In this document: one piece after another, positions 35,566-44,859 of the stretch
Layout: every line of letters begins with the position of its first letter
Numbering within the stretch: the stretch's first letter is position 1
Assembly: GCF_039503195.1 (NCBI RefSeq)
Contig: NZ_JBCJKP010000001.1
Location: forward strand, 558,001 to 622,000
From: Streptomyces mirabilis
GTDB taxonomy: Bacteria > Actinomycetota > Actinomycetes > Streptomycetales > Streptomycetaceae
Direction of reading: 5' to 3'
DNA length: 64,000 nucleotides
The notes under the pieces: generated by a model
Seen by the model: the letters and a program-made list of their open reading frames with translations, nothing else
What the model was told of the DNA's origin: nothing
Databases searched by the model: none
Made by a program: the position numbers and the translations under genes

Positions 35566-36762
35566 ATGAGCACGGCCGACCGCGTCGCGGTGACGCCCGG
35601 GATCGCACGGCTGCACGCGTCGCCCGGACTTGCCGGGCCCGGACGGCTCGGGTTGGTGACCAACCACACCGGCGTCCTCCCCGACCTGCGCCCGGCCGCG
35701 CCCGCACTGCTCGAGGCCGGCGCGCGGCTGGTCGCCCTGTTCGGTCCCGAACACGGGCTGCACGGGACCGAACAGGCCGGCGAAAGCGACGCCGCTCAGG
35801 CGGACACCACCACCGGCCTGCCGGTCCACGACACCTACCGGTGCAGTGGCGAGCGCCTCGACAAACTACTGGTCGACAGCGGCGTCGACACCCTCGTGTA
35901 CGACCTGCAGGACATCGGGGCCAGGTTCTACACCTACGTGTGGACCATGTTCGACCTGATGGTCTCGGCGGCTCGTACGGGCGTACGGTTCGTGGTCGCC
36001 GACCGGCCGAATCCCCTCGGTGGACTCGTCAGCGAGGGCCCGCTCCTCGACCCGGCGTGGGCCAGCTTCGTCGGGCGCGCGGCGGTACCCGTCCGCCACG
36101 GTCTTACCTGCGGTGAACTCGCCCGGCATCTCAACGCCTCGGCCGTACCCCAAGTGGCGGGCAGTGCAGCCGACTTGACGGTGATCGAGGCCGTCGGCTG
36201 GCAACGCGCCATGGACGCGGGGGCCACCGGCCTGCCGTGGGTCGCGCCCTCGCCGAACATCCCGTCGTCGACCACTGCCACGTTCTACCCCGGCACCTGT
36301 CTGTTCGAGGGGACGAATCTCTCGGAGGGCCGTGGTACGACGCAGCCCTTCGAGATCGTCGGGGCCCCGTACATCGACGCGCGGTTCGCGCCCTCGCTCG
36401 CCGAGCTCGCCCTGCCTGGAGTGCACTTCCGTGATCTGCGGTACGTACCGACCTTTCACAAACACGCCGGACGGCCGTTGCGCGGGGTCCAACTCCACAT
36501 CACCGATCGCGAGGTGTTCGCGCCCGTGCGTACCGCTGTCGCGATGCTGGCCACGCTGCGGCGGCTGTACCCGGGAGACTTCGACTGGCGCGCCTCGGAC
36601 GGCGGCGTGGAGGGGACCGGCCACCGGCACTTCATCGACCTGCTGTGGGGGTCCGACCGGTTGCGGCGCGCCGTCGACGCGGGCGAAGACCCGCTGCCGC
36701 TCTGCGATCCACCGGCGCCGCCCGGCCGGTGGGCCGGCGACGACGTGTTGCTCTACTCCTGA
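35566..36762 (+). CDS. namZ: Exo-beta-N-acetylmuramidase NamZ-like (DUF1343, GH171)
   Basis: A 398-residue DUF1343 protein. Landmarks are LGLVTNHTGVLPDLRPAAPA, LVALFGPEHGLHGTEQAGES, LVYDLQDIGARFYTYVWTMF, VADRPNPLGG, SPNIPSSTTATFYPGTCLFE and GTNLSEGRGTTQPFEIVGAP. Bacillus NamZ releases MurNAc from the non-reducing end of peptidoglycan chains. This copy has no signal peptide, so it would act in the cytoplasm on imported disaccharides, or be exported in another way. The next genes are a GNAT and a sugar ABC transporter. The ribosome site is weak (AAGG). Confidence 0.82.
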   Translation: MSTADRVAVTPGIARLHASPGLAGPGRLGLVTNHTGVLPDLRPAAPALLEAGARLVALFGPEHGLHGTEQAGESDAAQADTTTGLPVHDTYRCSGERLDKLLVDSGVDTLVYDLQDIGARFYTYVWTMFDLMVSAARTGVRFVVADRPNPLGGLVSEGPLLDPAWASFVGRAAVPVRHGLTCGELARHLNASAVPQVAGSAADLTVIEAVGWQRAMDAGATGLPWVAPSPNIPSSTTATFYPGTCLFEGTNLSEGRGTTQPFEIVGAPYIDARFAPSLAELALPGVHFRDLRYVPTFHKHAGRPLRGVQLHITDREVFAPVRTAVAMLATLRRLYPGDFDWRASDGGVEGTGHRHFIDLLWGSDRLRRAVDAGEDPLPLCDPPAPPGRWAGDDVLLYS

Positions 36763-36897
36763 GACCTCCTGGGCCGCCGCCGCGACGCGTTGCCCGCTGT
36801 CATCACCCACACCACGACCAGCCCCGTCGCCGACGCCGACGCCGCGGGCGACGTTCGACGCCGTCCGTGATCTGCGTATGGAAGGACAACCCCATTG

Positions 36898-37896
36898 ATG
36901 ACGACCACCCCGTCGACGACCGATCGCACGACGACATCCGGGGTCGAGATGCGTGGCTTCGGCCCGGGCGACGGCCCGCGGTTGGTGGAGTCGTGGCGCC
37001 GGAGTGCGCCGGCCGACTCCATCACCCCGGACCGCTTCCGCTCCCTGGTGCTGCTCGACCCCAACTTCGATCCGGAGGGCCTTCGGGTCGCCGTCGACGG
37101 CGACCGTGTCCTCGGCGCGGCCTACGCGGTGCGCCGTCTGACGCCGATGACCGGCACCGACCTGGAGCCGGAGCAGGGCTGGATCCCGTTCTTCTTCGTC
37201 GACCCGGCCGTCCGCGGGCGCGGCCTCGGCCGCCGGCTGCTGACCGACGCCCTCGACTGGCTGCACGGCCACGGCCGCACCCGGGTGGACTTCTCCTCGT
37301 ACACCCCGAACTACGTCCTCCCCGGCCTGGACGCCGAGGCGTACCCCGAAGCGGCCGGGCTCCTTGAGTCCCTGGGCTTTCGTACACTGTACGAGGCGGC
37401 GGCGATGGACCGCGGCCTGGTCGGCTATCGCATCCCGGAGGATGTCGCGTGCCGCTTGGACGAACTGACGGCGCAGGGCTACCGGTTCGCCACTCCGTAC
37501 GACGACGACCTGGTGGACCTGTTCGCGCTCGCCGGGAACCACTTCGGCCCGGACTGGGCGTGCACGATCCGGCAGTGTCTGGCCGCGGGCACACCGCTCG
37601 ACCGGATCGTCGTCGCCCGGGACCCTTCGGGTCGCCTGGTCGGTTGGGCCATGCACGGCACGTTCGACTCGGTGGACGAGCGGTTCGGGCCGTTCGGCGT
37701 GCTGGAGGAGATGCGCGGCACCGGACTCGGCAAGGTCCTGCTCCACCTGGTCCTGGAGCGGATGCGGGCGCGCCGCGCGCACTCCGCGTGGTTCCTGTGG
37801 ACCGGCGAGCAGTCCCCGGCGGGCCACCTGTACCGCAAGAGCGGTTTCACCACGACCCGGGTGTTTCGCGTGATGCGTCGGGAGGCCGCCCGATGA
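36898..37896 (+). CDS. Tandem GNAT-family N-acetyltransferase
   Basis: A 332-residue protein with two GNAT domains. The first (about residues 15-150) has FFFVDPAVRGRGLGRRLLTD, a clear acetyl-CoA-binding R-G-x-G-x-G/A motif. The second (about 185-330) has GPFGVLEEMRGTGLGKVLLH, then WFLWTGEQSPAGHLYRKSGF. GAAGGA at 36,881-36,886 supports ATG 36,898; TTG just before is possible. It lies in the NamZ-transporter operon and overlaps the next gene by 4 bases (ATGA), so an amino-sugar or muropeptide substrate is plausible but unproved. Confidence 0.75.
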   Translation: MTTTPSTTDRTTTSGVEMRGFGPGDGPRLVESWRRSAPADSITPDRFRSLVLLDPNFDPEGLRVAVDGDRVLGAAYAVRRLTPMTGTDLEPEQGWIPFFFVDPAVRGRGLGRRLLTDALDWLHGHGRTRVDFSSYTPNYVLPGLDAEAYPEAAGLLESLGFRTLYEAAAMDRGLVGYRIPEDVACRLDELTAQGYRFATPYDDDLVDLFALAGNHFGPDWACTIRQCLAAGTPLDRIVVARDPSGRLVGWAMHGTFDSVDERFGPFGVLEEMRGTGLGKVLLHLVLERMRARRAHSAWFLWTGEQSPAGHLYRKSGFTTTRVFRVMRREAAR

Positions 37897-39248
37897 CGTC
37901 GTCACACCGAATCGGTGGCCTGAGCCGCCGTCACTTCGCGCTTGCGCTCACCTCGGCGCTGCTGCCCCCGGCGCTGCTCGCCTCCGGATGCGCCGCGCCG
38001 TACCAGGGCACCGGGCGGCCCGGGGATCCGATCGTCCTCACCTTGCTCTCCCACTACGCGAGCGGGGCGCTCAAGGAGGCCCTGCAGCGCCCGGTCGACG
38101 AGTGGAACGCCACTCATGACCGGGTCAAGGTGCGGACGAAGGCCGTCGAGTTCACGGACCTGCTGACCACGTTCATGGTCCGGCAGGCCGCGGGCCAGGG
38201 CGCCGACATCCTCCATCCGTACTGTCTGTGGAACGGCCAGCTCGTCCAGGCCGGCGTCCTGCGGCCCGCTCCGTCCGAGCACGCCGAGGAGATCAGACGC
38301 GGCTACGGCGGGGCCGCGGTCGGTGCCTCGTCGGTGGGGGGCAGGATCTACGGCTACCCGACCGAGGTGCAGACGTACGCCCTCTACTACAACAAGCGGC
38401 TGCTGCGCGAGGCCGGCTTCGAGCGTCCTCCGGGCACCTGGCGTGAGTTGGAGGAGGCGGCCTACCGCACCGCCCAGCGGGACCGGTATGGCAACACGCT
38501 GGTCCAGGGGTTCGGGCTGTCGACCTACGACGACTCCACCACCGTCGGCCAGACGCTCGCCCTGCTCAACGCCGCCGGCGGAACGTTCGTCTCCGCGGAC
38601 GGCAGGAGCACCGCCATCGACTCGCCGGCCGGCCGGGCCGTGTTCGACCTGGAGCACCGCCTCGTCGTCAAAGGTGCGAGCGCCCCTGGCGTCAACGTCT
38701 ACAAGGCGTTCCAGTCCGGACGGGTGGCCATGGTGGTCAGCGCCGGCTGGTGGACCGGAAGCCTGAAGACCGAGATGGGCAACGCCTACCGCGATGTCGG
38801 CGTCGCGCCGCTGCCCGTCCCCGAGGCGGACGGCAGGCGCGCCACACTCTCCACCGGCTTCATGCTGGGGGTCAACACGGCCAGTGAACACCCGCGTGAG
38901 GCCTGGGAGTTCCTGCGCTGGCTCAACACCGGGAAGGTGAGCGTCAAGAGCGCCAAGAAGGGTGCGACAGCGACCCGGATGAGCTCCCTGCAGGTGTCGG
39001 TCGGCTCCCTGACCGGCCGCGCCGAGGACATGCGGACACTCCTGAGCGAAGGCAGCGATCCGAACCTGCGCCCGTTCCTGGACGCGCTGGAGTACGCGGT
39101 GCCGGAGCCGAACGTAGCGGGCGCGCAGCAGGCCAAGTCGCTGCTGCGCAAGAACATCGAGGCGTTGTGGACCGGTCAGCAGTCGGTCGACGAGTCACTG
39201 CGCACCATCCGCCGTCAGGTCGATCAGGAGGTGTCGCGCTCATGGTGA
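37893..39248 (+). CDS. ABC sugar transporter solute-binding lipoprotein
   Basis: A 451-residue extracellular solute-binding protein (family 1). The N terminus has a twin-arginine motif (LSRRHFALAL) and a lipobox (LLASGC), so it is probably exported by Tat and lipid-anchored. Conserved parts are SHYASGALKEALQRPVDEWN, DILHPYCLWNGQLVQAGVLR, GYPTEVQTYALYYNKRLLRE and WEFLRWLNTGKVS. ATG 37,893 overlaps the GNAT stop, and its own end overlaps the permease start by 7 bases. Ligand inferred from NamZ to be a cell-wall sugar. Confidence 0.82.
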   Translation: MTSSHRIGGLSRRHFALALTSALLPPALLASGCAAPYQGTGRPGDPIVLTLLSHYASGALKEALQRPVDEWNATHDRVKVRTKAVEFTDLLTTFMVRQAAGQGADILHPYCLWNGQLVQAGVLRPAPSEHAEEIRRGYGGAAVGASSVGGRIYGYPTEVQTYALYYNKRLLREAGFERPPGTWRELEEAAYRTAQRDRYGNTLVQGFGLSTYDDSTTVGQTLALLNAAGGTFVSADGRSTAIDSPAGRAVFDLEHRLVVKGASAPGVNVYKAFQSGRVAMVVSAGWWTGSLKTEMGNAYRDVGVAPLPVPEADGRRATLSTGFMLGVNTASEHPREAWEFLRWLNTGKVSVKSAKKGATATRMSSLQVSVGSLTGRAEDMRTLLSEGSDPNLRPFLDALEYAVPEPNVAGAQQAKSLLRKNIEALWTGQQSVDESLRTIRRQVDQEVSRSW

Positions 39249-40216
39249 ACGCCTTGGCACCGGAGACGACCGAGCGGGTACACAGCCCCCGGGACGCCGG
39301 GTCCACCGGGCCCGCCGTCGACGGCCGCCGCCGGACCCGGCCCCGACGCCGCCAGGCCGTCGTCGCCTATCTCTTCCTGACGCCGACGCTGCTGTTCTTC
39401 GCGGTCTTCCTGATCCTGCCGCTCGGCTTCGCGCTGCTGCTGTCGATGTCCCGCTGGGCCGGGTTCGACCTCGGCGACATCGATCCGGTCGGCCTGGACA
39501 ACTTCGCCGACCTCTTCGTGGACGGTTCGACGTTCCTGACGCCGATCCTCACCAATACGCTGCTGTTCGCCCTGGGCACCGTGGCCCTCGCGCTCGCCGG
39601 CTCCGTGCTCGTCGCCACCTGCATCGACAAGCTGCGGTTCCAGGGGCTGTGGCGCACCCTGTACTTCCTGCCGATCGTCACGACCGTCGTCGCCATCGGC
39701 AACGTATGGAAGTACATGTACGAGCCGGGCGGCCTCGTCAATGGCGTCCTCAACGCCCTCGGGCTCGGCTCGGTGGGGTTCCTCCAGGACCCGGACACCG
39801 CGCTGCCCTCAGTCGTGGTCGTACAGGCCTGGGCCTCGGTCGGCACGGCGATCCTCATCCTGACCGCCGGGCTGAAGTCCATTCCCGAGTCGTACTACGA
39901 GGCCGCCGCGCTCGACGGTGCCGGGCCCGTCACCGTCTTCTGGAAGATCACACTGCCGCTGCTGCGACCGTCCCTGCTGTTCGTGTGCATCACCCAGTTC
40001 ATCACCGGCCTGCAGTCGTTCGCGCTGATCATCGTGATGACCAAAGGCGGCCCGGGTGACGCGACCAATGTCGCCGCGCTGGAGATGTACCGGCAGGCCT
40101 TCTCGTACGGCGACTGGGGCACTGCGAGCGCCGCGGCCTTCGTGCTGTTCCTTGTGGTCCTCGTGGTCACCCTCGTGCAGTTGTGGATCTTCCGGCGCAA
40201 GGGAGAGGACACATGA
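39242..40216 (+). CDS. ABC sugar transporter permease (MalF type)
   Basis: A 324-residue permease with six membrane helices. The start region is basic and disordered, the first helix is AVVAYLFLTPTLLFFAVFLI, and the EAA loop that contacts the ATPase is SYYEAAALDGAGPVTVFWKI then TLPLLRP. It overlaps the binding protein gene by 7 bases and the next permease by 4 (ATGA). No ATPase gene is present; in Streptomyces the shared ATPase MsiK usually serves such systems. Confidence 0.85.
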   Translation: MVNALAPETTERVHSPRDAGSTGPAVDGRRRTRPRRRQAVVAYLFLTPTLLFFAVFLILPLGFALLLSMSRWAGFDLGDIDPVGLDNFADLFVDGSTFLTPILTNTLLFALGTVALALAGSVLVATCIDKLRFQGLWRTLYFLPIVTTVVAIGNVWKYMYEPGGLVNGVLNALGLGSVGFLQDPDTALPSVVVVQAWASVGTAILILTAGLKSIPESYYEAAALDGAGPVTVFWKITLPLLRPSLLFVCITQFITGLQSFALIIVMTKGGPGDATNVAALEMYRQAFSYGDWGTASAAAFVLFLVVLVVTLVQLWIFRRKGEDT

Positions 40217-41082
40217 TCCGCCGCCGCTTCCCGTGGTTCTCGTATCTGGTGGTCGTGACCGGCGCCGTGCTCACGGTGGTGCCGTTTCTCGACATGGTGA
40301 TGACGTCCTTCAAGGGGCCCGGCGAGTCCGGGACGCTGCCGTACCGGTTCCTGCCCGAGGCGTTCGACCTGTCCAACTACCGGGCGGCGATCCACCAGCT
40401 CGATCTGCCGGTGCTCTTCCGCAACAGCGTCCTCGCCACCGCCGTGATCACCGGATCGGTGCTGCTCACGTCGTCACTCGCCGGCTACGCGCTCGCCAAA
40501 CTCCACTTCCCCGGACGGAACTTCATCTTCCGCCTTGTGCTGTCGACGATGATGTTCCCCCCGTTCCTCTTCTTCATCCCGCACTTCCTGATCCTGGTGC
40601 ACTGGCCGCTCGCGGGCGGCAACGACCTGTTCGGGCGCGGCGGCGCGGGCCTGACCGTCAGCATCACCGCACTCGCCATGCCTTTTCTCGTCAACGGCTT
40701 CGGGATCTTCCTGATGCGCCAGTTCATGGTCTCGATCCCGGACGAGGTCCTCGAGGCCGCGCGCATCGACGGGGCCGGCGAGTTCGCCGTGTGGTGGCGG
40801 ATCGTGGTGCCGCAGACCAAGCCGGTCATGGTGACGCTCGGGCTGCTGACCTTCGTCGACGCCTGGAACGAGTACATCTGGGCGCTGCTCGTGTCGACCG
40901 CCAACCCGGACGTGATGACCCTGCCCGTCGGCATCCAGCTCCTGCAGGACTACGTCGACCCGACCCGCACGATGCCCATCGTCATGGCCGGCCTCGTCCT
41001 GAGCATCCTGCCGGTCCTGATCCTCTTCCTGCTGCTCCAGAAGTACTACATCCGCGGCGTCATGCTCAGCGGCCTCAAGTGA
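40213..41082 (+). CDS. ABC sugar transporter permease (MalG type)
   Basis: A 289-residue partner permease. It has six hydrophobic segments, the EAA loop DEVLEAARIDGAGEFAVWWR followed by IVVPQTKP, and a C-terminal KYYIRGVMLSGLK typical of MalG-type subunits. Start ATG 40,213 overlaps the stop of the MalF-type gene. It is the last gene of the operon; 143 bases follow before the next ribosome site and start. Confidence 0.85.
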   Translation: MIRRRFPWFSYLVVVTGAVLTVVPFLDMVMTSFKGPGESGTLPYRFLPEAFDLSNYRAAIHQLDLPVLFRNSVLATAVITGSVLLTSSLAGYALAKLHFPGRNFIFRLVLSTMMFPPFLFFIPHFLILVHWPLAGGNDLFGRGGAGLTVSITALAMPFLVNGFGIFLMRQFMVSIPDEVLEAARIDGAGEFAVWWRIVVPQTKPVMVTLGLLTFVDAWNEYIWALLVSTANPDVMTLPVGIQLLQDYVDPTRTMPIVMAGLVLSILPVLILFLLLQKYYIRGVMLSGLK

Positions 41083-41225
41083 AGAAAGCAGCCGCCGACG
41101 CCCTGGCCGCCCTCCCCGGCGTCAGCAGGCCACCTCAGGCCGCCACACCTATCGTGGAGGGGAGGAAGGGGCTACTGCACATCGTCGATGTGTACGCCCA
41201 GGGCTGCAACGTCAAGGAGCGCGTC

Positions 41226-41633
41226 ATGTCGCGCAGCAGCAACGCCGCCGTCCTGGAGGGCTTCGGATCAGCGGTGAACACTGACCACCTCGGCGAGCTC
41301 GAGGAATACGTGGCGCCCGACTCTGTGGACCACGACCCGGCCCCGGGCCAGGTTCCGGGACCGGAAGGTTATGAGGAGATGTTCGCCGCGATGCGGCGGG
41401 CCTTCCCCGATCTGCACATCGAGGTCGAGCACGTCATGGCCACCGACGACGAAATCGCGTTCGCCTACACCATCACGGGCACACATCTCGGTGAACTGAT
41501 GGGGCACAGTCCGACGGGAAAGACGGTGAGTTACCGCGGCATGCAGATCAGCCGGTTCGCCGACGGGAAGATGGTCGAGCGCTGGGGCAGCAGCGATGAA
41601 CTCGGCATGCTCCGCCAGCTCGGTCTCACCTGA
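41226..41633 (+). CDS. SnoaL-like ester cyclase family protein
   Basis: A 135-residue protein of the NTF2-like SnoaL fold. Landmarks are DHLGELEEYVAPDSVDHDPA, EGYEEMFAAMRRAFPDLHIE, VMATDDEIAFAYTITGTHLG and GKTVSYRGMQISRFADGKMV. AAGGAG at 41,214-41,219 sets ATG 41,226, though the frame is open upstream. Members include polyketide cyclases and many proteins of unknown role. Confidence 0.8.
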   Translation: MSRSSNAAVLEGFGSAVNTDHLGELEEYVAPDSVDHDPAPGQVPGPEGYEEMFAAMRRAFPDLHIEVEHVMATDDEIAFAYTITGTHLGELMGHSPTGKTVSYRGMQISRFADGKMVERWGSSDELGMLRQLGLT

Positions 41634-41739
41634 TCAAGTACACATCGCCGGGCCCTTGGGCGGTCGGCCTTCGGTTCGGACCGAGCCGACTCGCTCCTCC
41701 GGTCGGTACCTCCCAGGGGGCGGGCGCATCACGCCTGTG

Positions 41740-41930
41740 GCGGGACCGGCGTCGGCCATGCGGTCGTTGAAGCCGGTTTCTTACGGACCGGGGTCGATGG
41801 TCTGGACGGTGATTCCGATGGGCGTGAGCTCGTCGCGCAGGGTCGCGGCGATGGCTTCGAGTGCGTGCTTGCCGGCGCAGTACGCGCCCAGCCCGGAGAC
41901 GGTGAGCAACCCGTCCACCGAGCTTCGGCA
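41740..41930 (-). pseudogene. Short-chain dehydrogenase remnant
   Basis: The frame gives LLTVSGLGAYCAGKHALEAI, AATLRDELTPIGITVQTIDP, then GP, a TAA and ETGFNDRMADAG. The catalytic YxxxK (AYCAGKHA) and the PG motif are present, but the Tyr expected after GP is a stop codon and both ends are missing. Confidence 0.55.
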
Positions 41931-42004
41931 TCAAAGTCTCCGAGCCCTTCCAGGCTCCGTAAGGCGCAAACCGAGCACCCTGCTCGCCGGCTGTTGGAGG
42001 AGAT

Positions 42005-42727
42005 GTGACCAACCTGCTCTCAGCAGTTCTCAAGGCTCATGGCGGCACCGAGCGGTGGGGCCGGCACGCAACCGTGACTGCCACCATCGTCAGTGACGGA
42101 GAGCTATTTGCGGGCAAGGGCCTGCCCCAGGACCTCCAGCCACGCCGCATGACTGTCGACATGCACAAGGAACACGCTTCAGTGCGCCCCTTCGGGGCTC
42201 CCGAACAGCGCTCAGACTTCACACCCGACCGCATCGCGATCGAACGCGACGACGGCACCGTCGTAGCCGAGCGCTCCAATCCACGAGCGTCATTCCGGGG
42301 ACACACCCTGGAAACGCCCTGGGATCCACTGGACCGCGCCTACTTCAACGGCTATGCCCTGTGGACGTACCTGACCACGCCGTTCTTCGCGATCATGAGC
42401 GGCATGGGCGTAGAGGAGGCGGAACCGTGGAACGAGTCGTCGACTGAGCGATGGCGTCATCTGCGGGTCACTTTCCCGGACGACATCGCAAGCCACAGCA
42501 CGGTGCAGGACTTCTACTTCGGGGACGACTATCTGCTCAGGCGCCACGACTACCACGTTGACATCGCCGGCGGCTTCGCGGCCGCGCAGTACGTCTACGA
42601 CATCGATGAAGCAGACGGAATCAAGTTCCCGACCAGGCGTCGCGCGTACCTCCGCCGGTCCGACGGACGTCCCGACCACGATCACCTCATGGTCAGTATC
42701 GACCTGCGCGACGTCCACTACTTCTGA
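42005..42727 (+). CDS. Conserved hypothetical protein of about 240 residues
   Basis: A 240-residue soluble protein starting at GTG 42,005 after a strong GGAGGAG. Conserved-looking parts are LLSAVLKAHGGTERWGRHAT, DFTPDRIAIERDDGTVVAER, FNGYALWTYLTTPFFAIMSG and STVQDFYFGDDYLLRRHDYH. From memory the family is widespread in soil bacteria, often beside reductases or regulators, and has no assigned function; the overall pattern of a lipoprotein-localisation-like beta barrel is possible. No signal peptide. Confidence 0.7.
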   Translation: MTNLLSAVLKAHGGTERWGRHATVTATIVSDGELFAGKGLPQDLQPRRMTVDMHKEHASVRPFGAPEQRSDFTPDRIAIERDDGTVVAERSNPRASFRGHTLETPWDPLDRAYFNGYALWTYLTTPFFAIMSGMGVEEAEPWNESSTERWRHLRVTFPDDIASHSTVQDFYFGDDYLLRRHDYHVDIAGGFAAAQYVYDIDEADGIKFPTRRRAYLRRSDGRPDHDHLMVSIDLRDVHYF

Positions 42728-42861
42728 CAGCACCAGCCAAGCGGGAGCCCTGGTTCCTCGCCGGGGAGCACATACGAATGACAGCAAGCCCTCCTGCGGC
42801 GGGCGGCTCAGGTGCCGGCGAGCGAGGCACAACGGCGAGGACCGCGCCGGAGGGCCGACTG

Positions 42862-43467
42862 TCAGACCTGATCGGCGCCGGCCCGCTTGCGCGCACGATA
42901 GTTGCGCAGGTTGGCCGCGTTGCCGCAGACGTGGACGTCGTGCCAGACGCCGCTGTTGTTGCGGGACCGGTCGTAGAAGGCAACCAGGCAGCGCGTGTTT
43001 CGGCAGGCCTTCAGGCGGCGCAGGGTGTCGGTGCACTGCGCCTGGTAGACCTCGATGAGGGCGAGTGACGCCACCTGCCGCCATCCCGTGCCGCGGGGCT
43101 CGGCATGGATGGCCCCATGTTCGTCGAGCCGCAGCGCGGTGGGCAAGGTCATCAGTGAAGCCGCCGGGCCGACCTCCGTCGCCGAGTCACCGAGCTGGGC
43201 GTGGAGGCTCTGCCCCAGGTCATGACGGAAATCGCGCAGGCCCTGCACGTCCTCGGCTGTCAGTTCGATGCCGGGTGCGGGACGGTGGGACACCCCACTC
43301 CAGCTCTTCAATGCCTGGTCGAGCCAACCACGGGCGCCCTCGGCGGTCTGCAGAAGGTCGGACTCCCGGGGCTTGCCGGCGGACAGCGTGTTGAGCAGGT
43401 CCTGCACGAAGGCCAGCCCGCCCGGGGCGGGCTCCAGGCCGTATCGGGCGGTCGCAGTCCAGGACAT
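42862..43467 (-). CDS. CGNR zinc-finger regulator
   Basis: A 201-residue protein of the CGNR family: an N-terminal ABATE-like stress-sensing domain (GLAFVQDLLNTLSAGKPRES through VQGLRDFRHDLGQSLHA) and a C-terminal zinc finger, CRNTRCLVAFYDRSRNNSGV then CGNAANLRNYRARKR. The two CxxxxC/CGNx knuckles bind zinc and probably DNA. The usual CGNR is CGNA here. Positions 43,500-43,550 upstream are AT-rich, a likely promoter. Confidence 0.85.
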   Translation of the reverse strand: MSWTATARYGLEPAPGGLAFVQDLLNTLSAGKPRESDLLQTAEGARGWLDQALKSWSGVSHRPAPGIELTAEDVQGLRDFRHDLGQSLHAQLGDSATEVGPAASLMTLPTALRLDEHGAIHAEPRGTGWRQVASLALIEVYQAQCTDTLRRLKACRNTRCLVAFYDRSRNNSGVWHDVHVCGNAANLRNYRARKRAGADQV

Positions 43468-43539
43468 TCGCGGATCTCTTTCGGTGACGGCAGCTACAGC
43501 AACATGTCCATAGCCTATTTACTTATTACGTCTGGAAGT

Positions 43540-44598
43540 CTAACTCTCCGAATGACGAGTGTCGGTTTCCCGAAGTTCCGCGTCGGGCCCGGTGGGTTCG
43601 CCCTTGCAGGCTGTGCCGCTCGGGTGAGTCGGGGGCAGAAGCATCTGCACGTCGGATACGCACTCGGCTGACGCCTCCCAGCGCCGGGCGCCCCGACCAT
43701 GGTGTGACCGGGCGGCCACGGCCCGGCCGGTCAGCCCTTGGCGGACCTCGCCGAGCCCCACAGTCCCCTGGTTGACCCGGCCAGGACGCAGTTCCGACAT
43801 GCCGCGGTAGAGGTCGAGAGTGGTCTCGGTGTGCTCTGCGACCGCCTCGAAGTCGTGGATGTAGCGCCGGGTCTCGGCGATTGCCTTCGGGTCGTCAGGA
43901 CGGTCGGGGTTCTTGTGCCCCGCGACCACCGCTTCTGGCTCCAGCGCGGCAATGGTGTCGAGTGCGTCCAGCCAGGCTCGGCGGCCCTCGGCGGGCGATG
44001 CGGCGAGATAGAGGTGAACATCGTTGTAGACGGCGTCTCCGGCCACGACCAGGCCGATCGACGACACGTGCGGACAGATCGACGGCACGTGCAGACAGGG
44101 GGTGTCATCGGTGTCCGTGTGCCCGAGTCCCACGACGACAAGGTCATGGCCCTCCCGCTCCAGCCGATCGCCGGCCAGCGGCTCCGCGGCCACGAGCCTG
44201 TCCGGGATCCGGCCCGGGAAGCGCTTGTCCCAGAACGACGCGACGAACTCGGGTGCCATCTGCTTCTTCATCTGCTCCACCACCGCGGGCGTCGCCACCG
44301 CGCGCGCCCCCGGGAAACGTTCAAAAAGGGTGCCCAGCCCGAACCAGTGGTCACCGTGCCCGTGGGTCACGAAGACCGTGGTGGGATTCATGCCGCTCGC
44401 CGCAACCCAGTCGGCCAGCCGGTCGGCCTGCTCGGCGGTCATCAGCGCGTCGACCAGCACCGCATCGCGCTCGCCTGCGATCAGTGTGGCCGTGATGGGC
44501 GACCACATGCGCCGGGGGACGTCGGGCGGCAGCTCCGCGATCTCGGTGGGGATCGACGGCGCCACGTGGACACTCCAGCTCAGTTGCGCTCCGGGCAT
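43540..44598 (-). CDS. MBL-fold metallo-hydrolase 1, altered C terminus
   Basis: A metallo-beta-lactamase-fold protein of 352 residues with the zinc motif VFVTHGHGDHWFG, then LGHTDTDD and LVVAGDAVYND and VVAGHKNPDRPDDP. A 21-bp imperfect tandem duplication (near 44,050-44,092) adds seven residues, giving HVPSICPHVSSIGLV where the paralogue has HVSSIGLV. Near 43,785 a frame change replaces the expected end, LWGSARSAKG and stop at about 43,731, by a 65-residue unrelated tail. It is divergent from its paralogue. Substrate unknown. Confidence 0.75.
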   Translation of the reverse strand: MPGAQLSWSVHVAPSIPTEIAELPPDVPRRMWSPITATLIAGERDAVLVDALMTAEQADRLADWVAASGMNPTTVFVTHGHGDHWFGLGTLFERFPGARAVATPAVVEQMKKQMAPEFVASFWDKRFPGRIPDRLVAAEPLAGDRLEREGHDLVVVGLGHTDTDDTPCLHVPSICPHVSSIGLVVAGDAVYNDVHLYLAASPAEGRRAWLDALDTIAALEPEAVVAGHKNPDRPDDPKAIAETRRYIHDFEAVAEHTETTLDLYRGMSELRPGRVNQGTVGLGEVRQGLTGRAVAARSHHGRGARRWEASAECVSDVQMLLPPTHPSGTACKGEPTGPDAELRETDTRHSES

Positions 44599-44859
44599 GA
44601 TCGCTTCCTTGGGACTCAGAGGCAGCCACGAGGGAGCTGTAGCCGATCAGCCATATCGATACCTGTGAATGCTGCCTGGCCTGTCGCACTTCTCCAGCCG
44701 CAAGCAGCTCGATCCAATGACAGAACCCATGTGCGTGTGATTATGTCGCATGGTCGTCGTCGTGTAGGCATTGAATTCCGCTGCGCAAGCGGTCCGCCGC
44801 CGCAGCTAGTGACCAGACGACCGCGTGGGCCGCACGTTGCCCCTCAGGGAGGAGTCATC
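44599..44859. promoter_or_regulatory. Divergent intergenic region between two MBL-fold genes
   Basis: About 260 bases with no gene. Positions 44,700-44,780 are less GC-rich than their surroundings and may hold both promoters. I see no clear palindromic operator. Confidence 0.4.

Noticed and set aside
35866..37905. A 679-codon minus-strand frame over namZ and the GNAT gene
   Set aside because: Shadow of two well-supported plus-strand genes.
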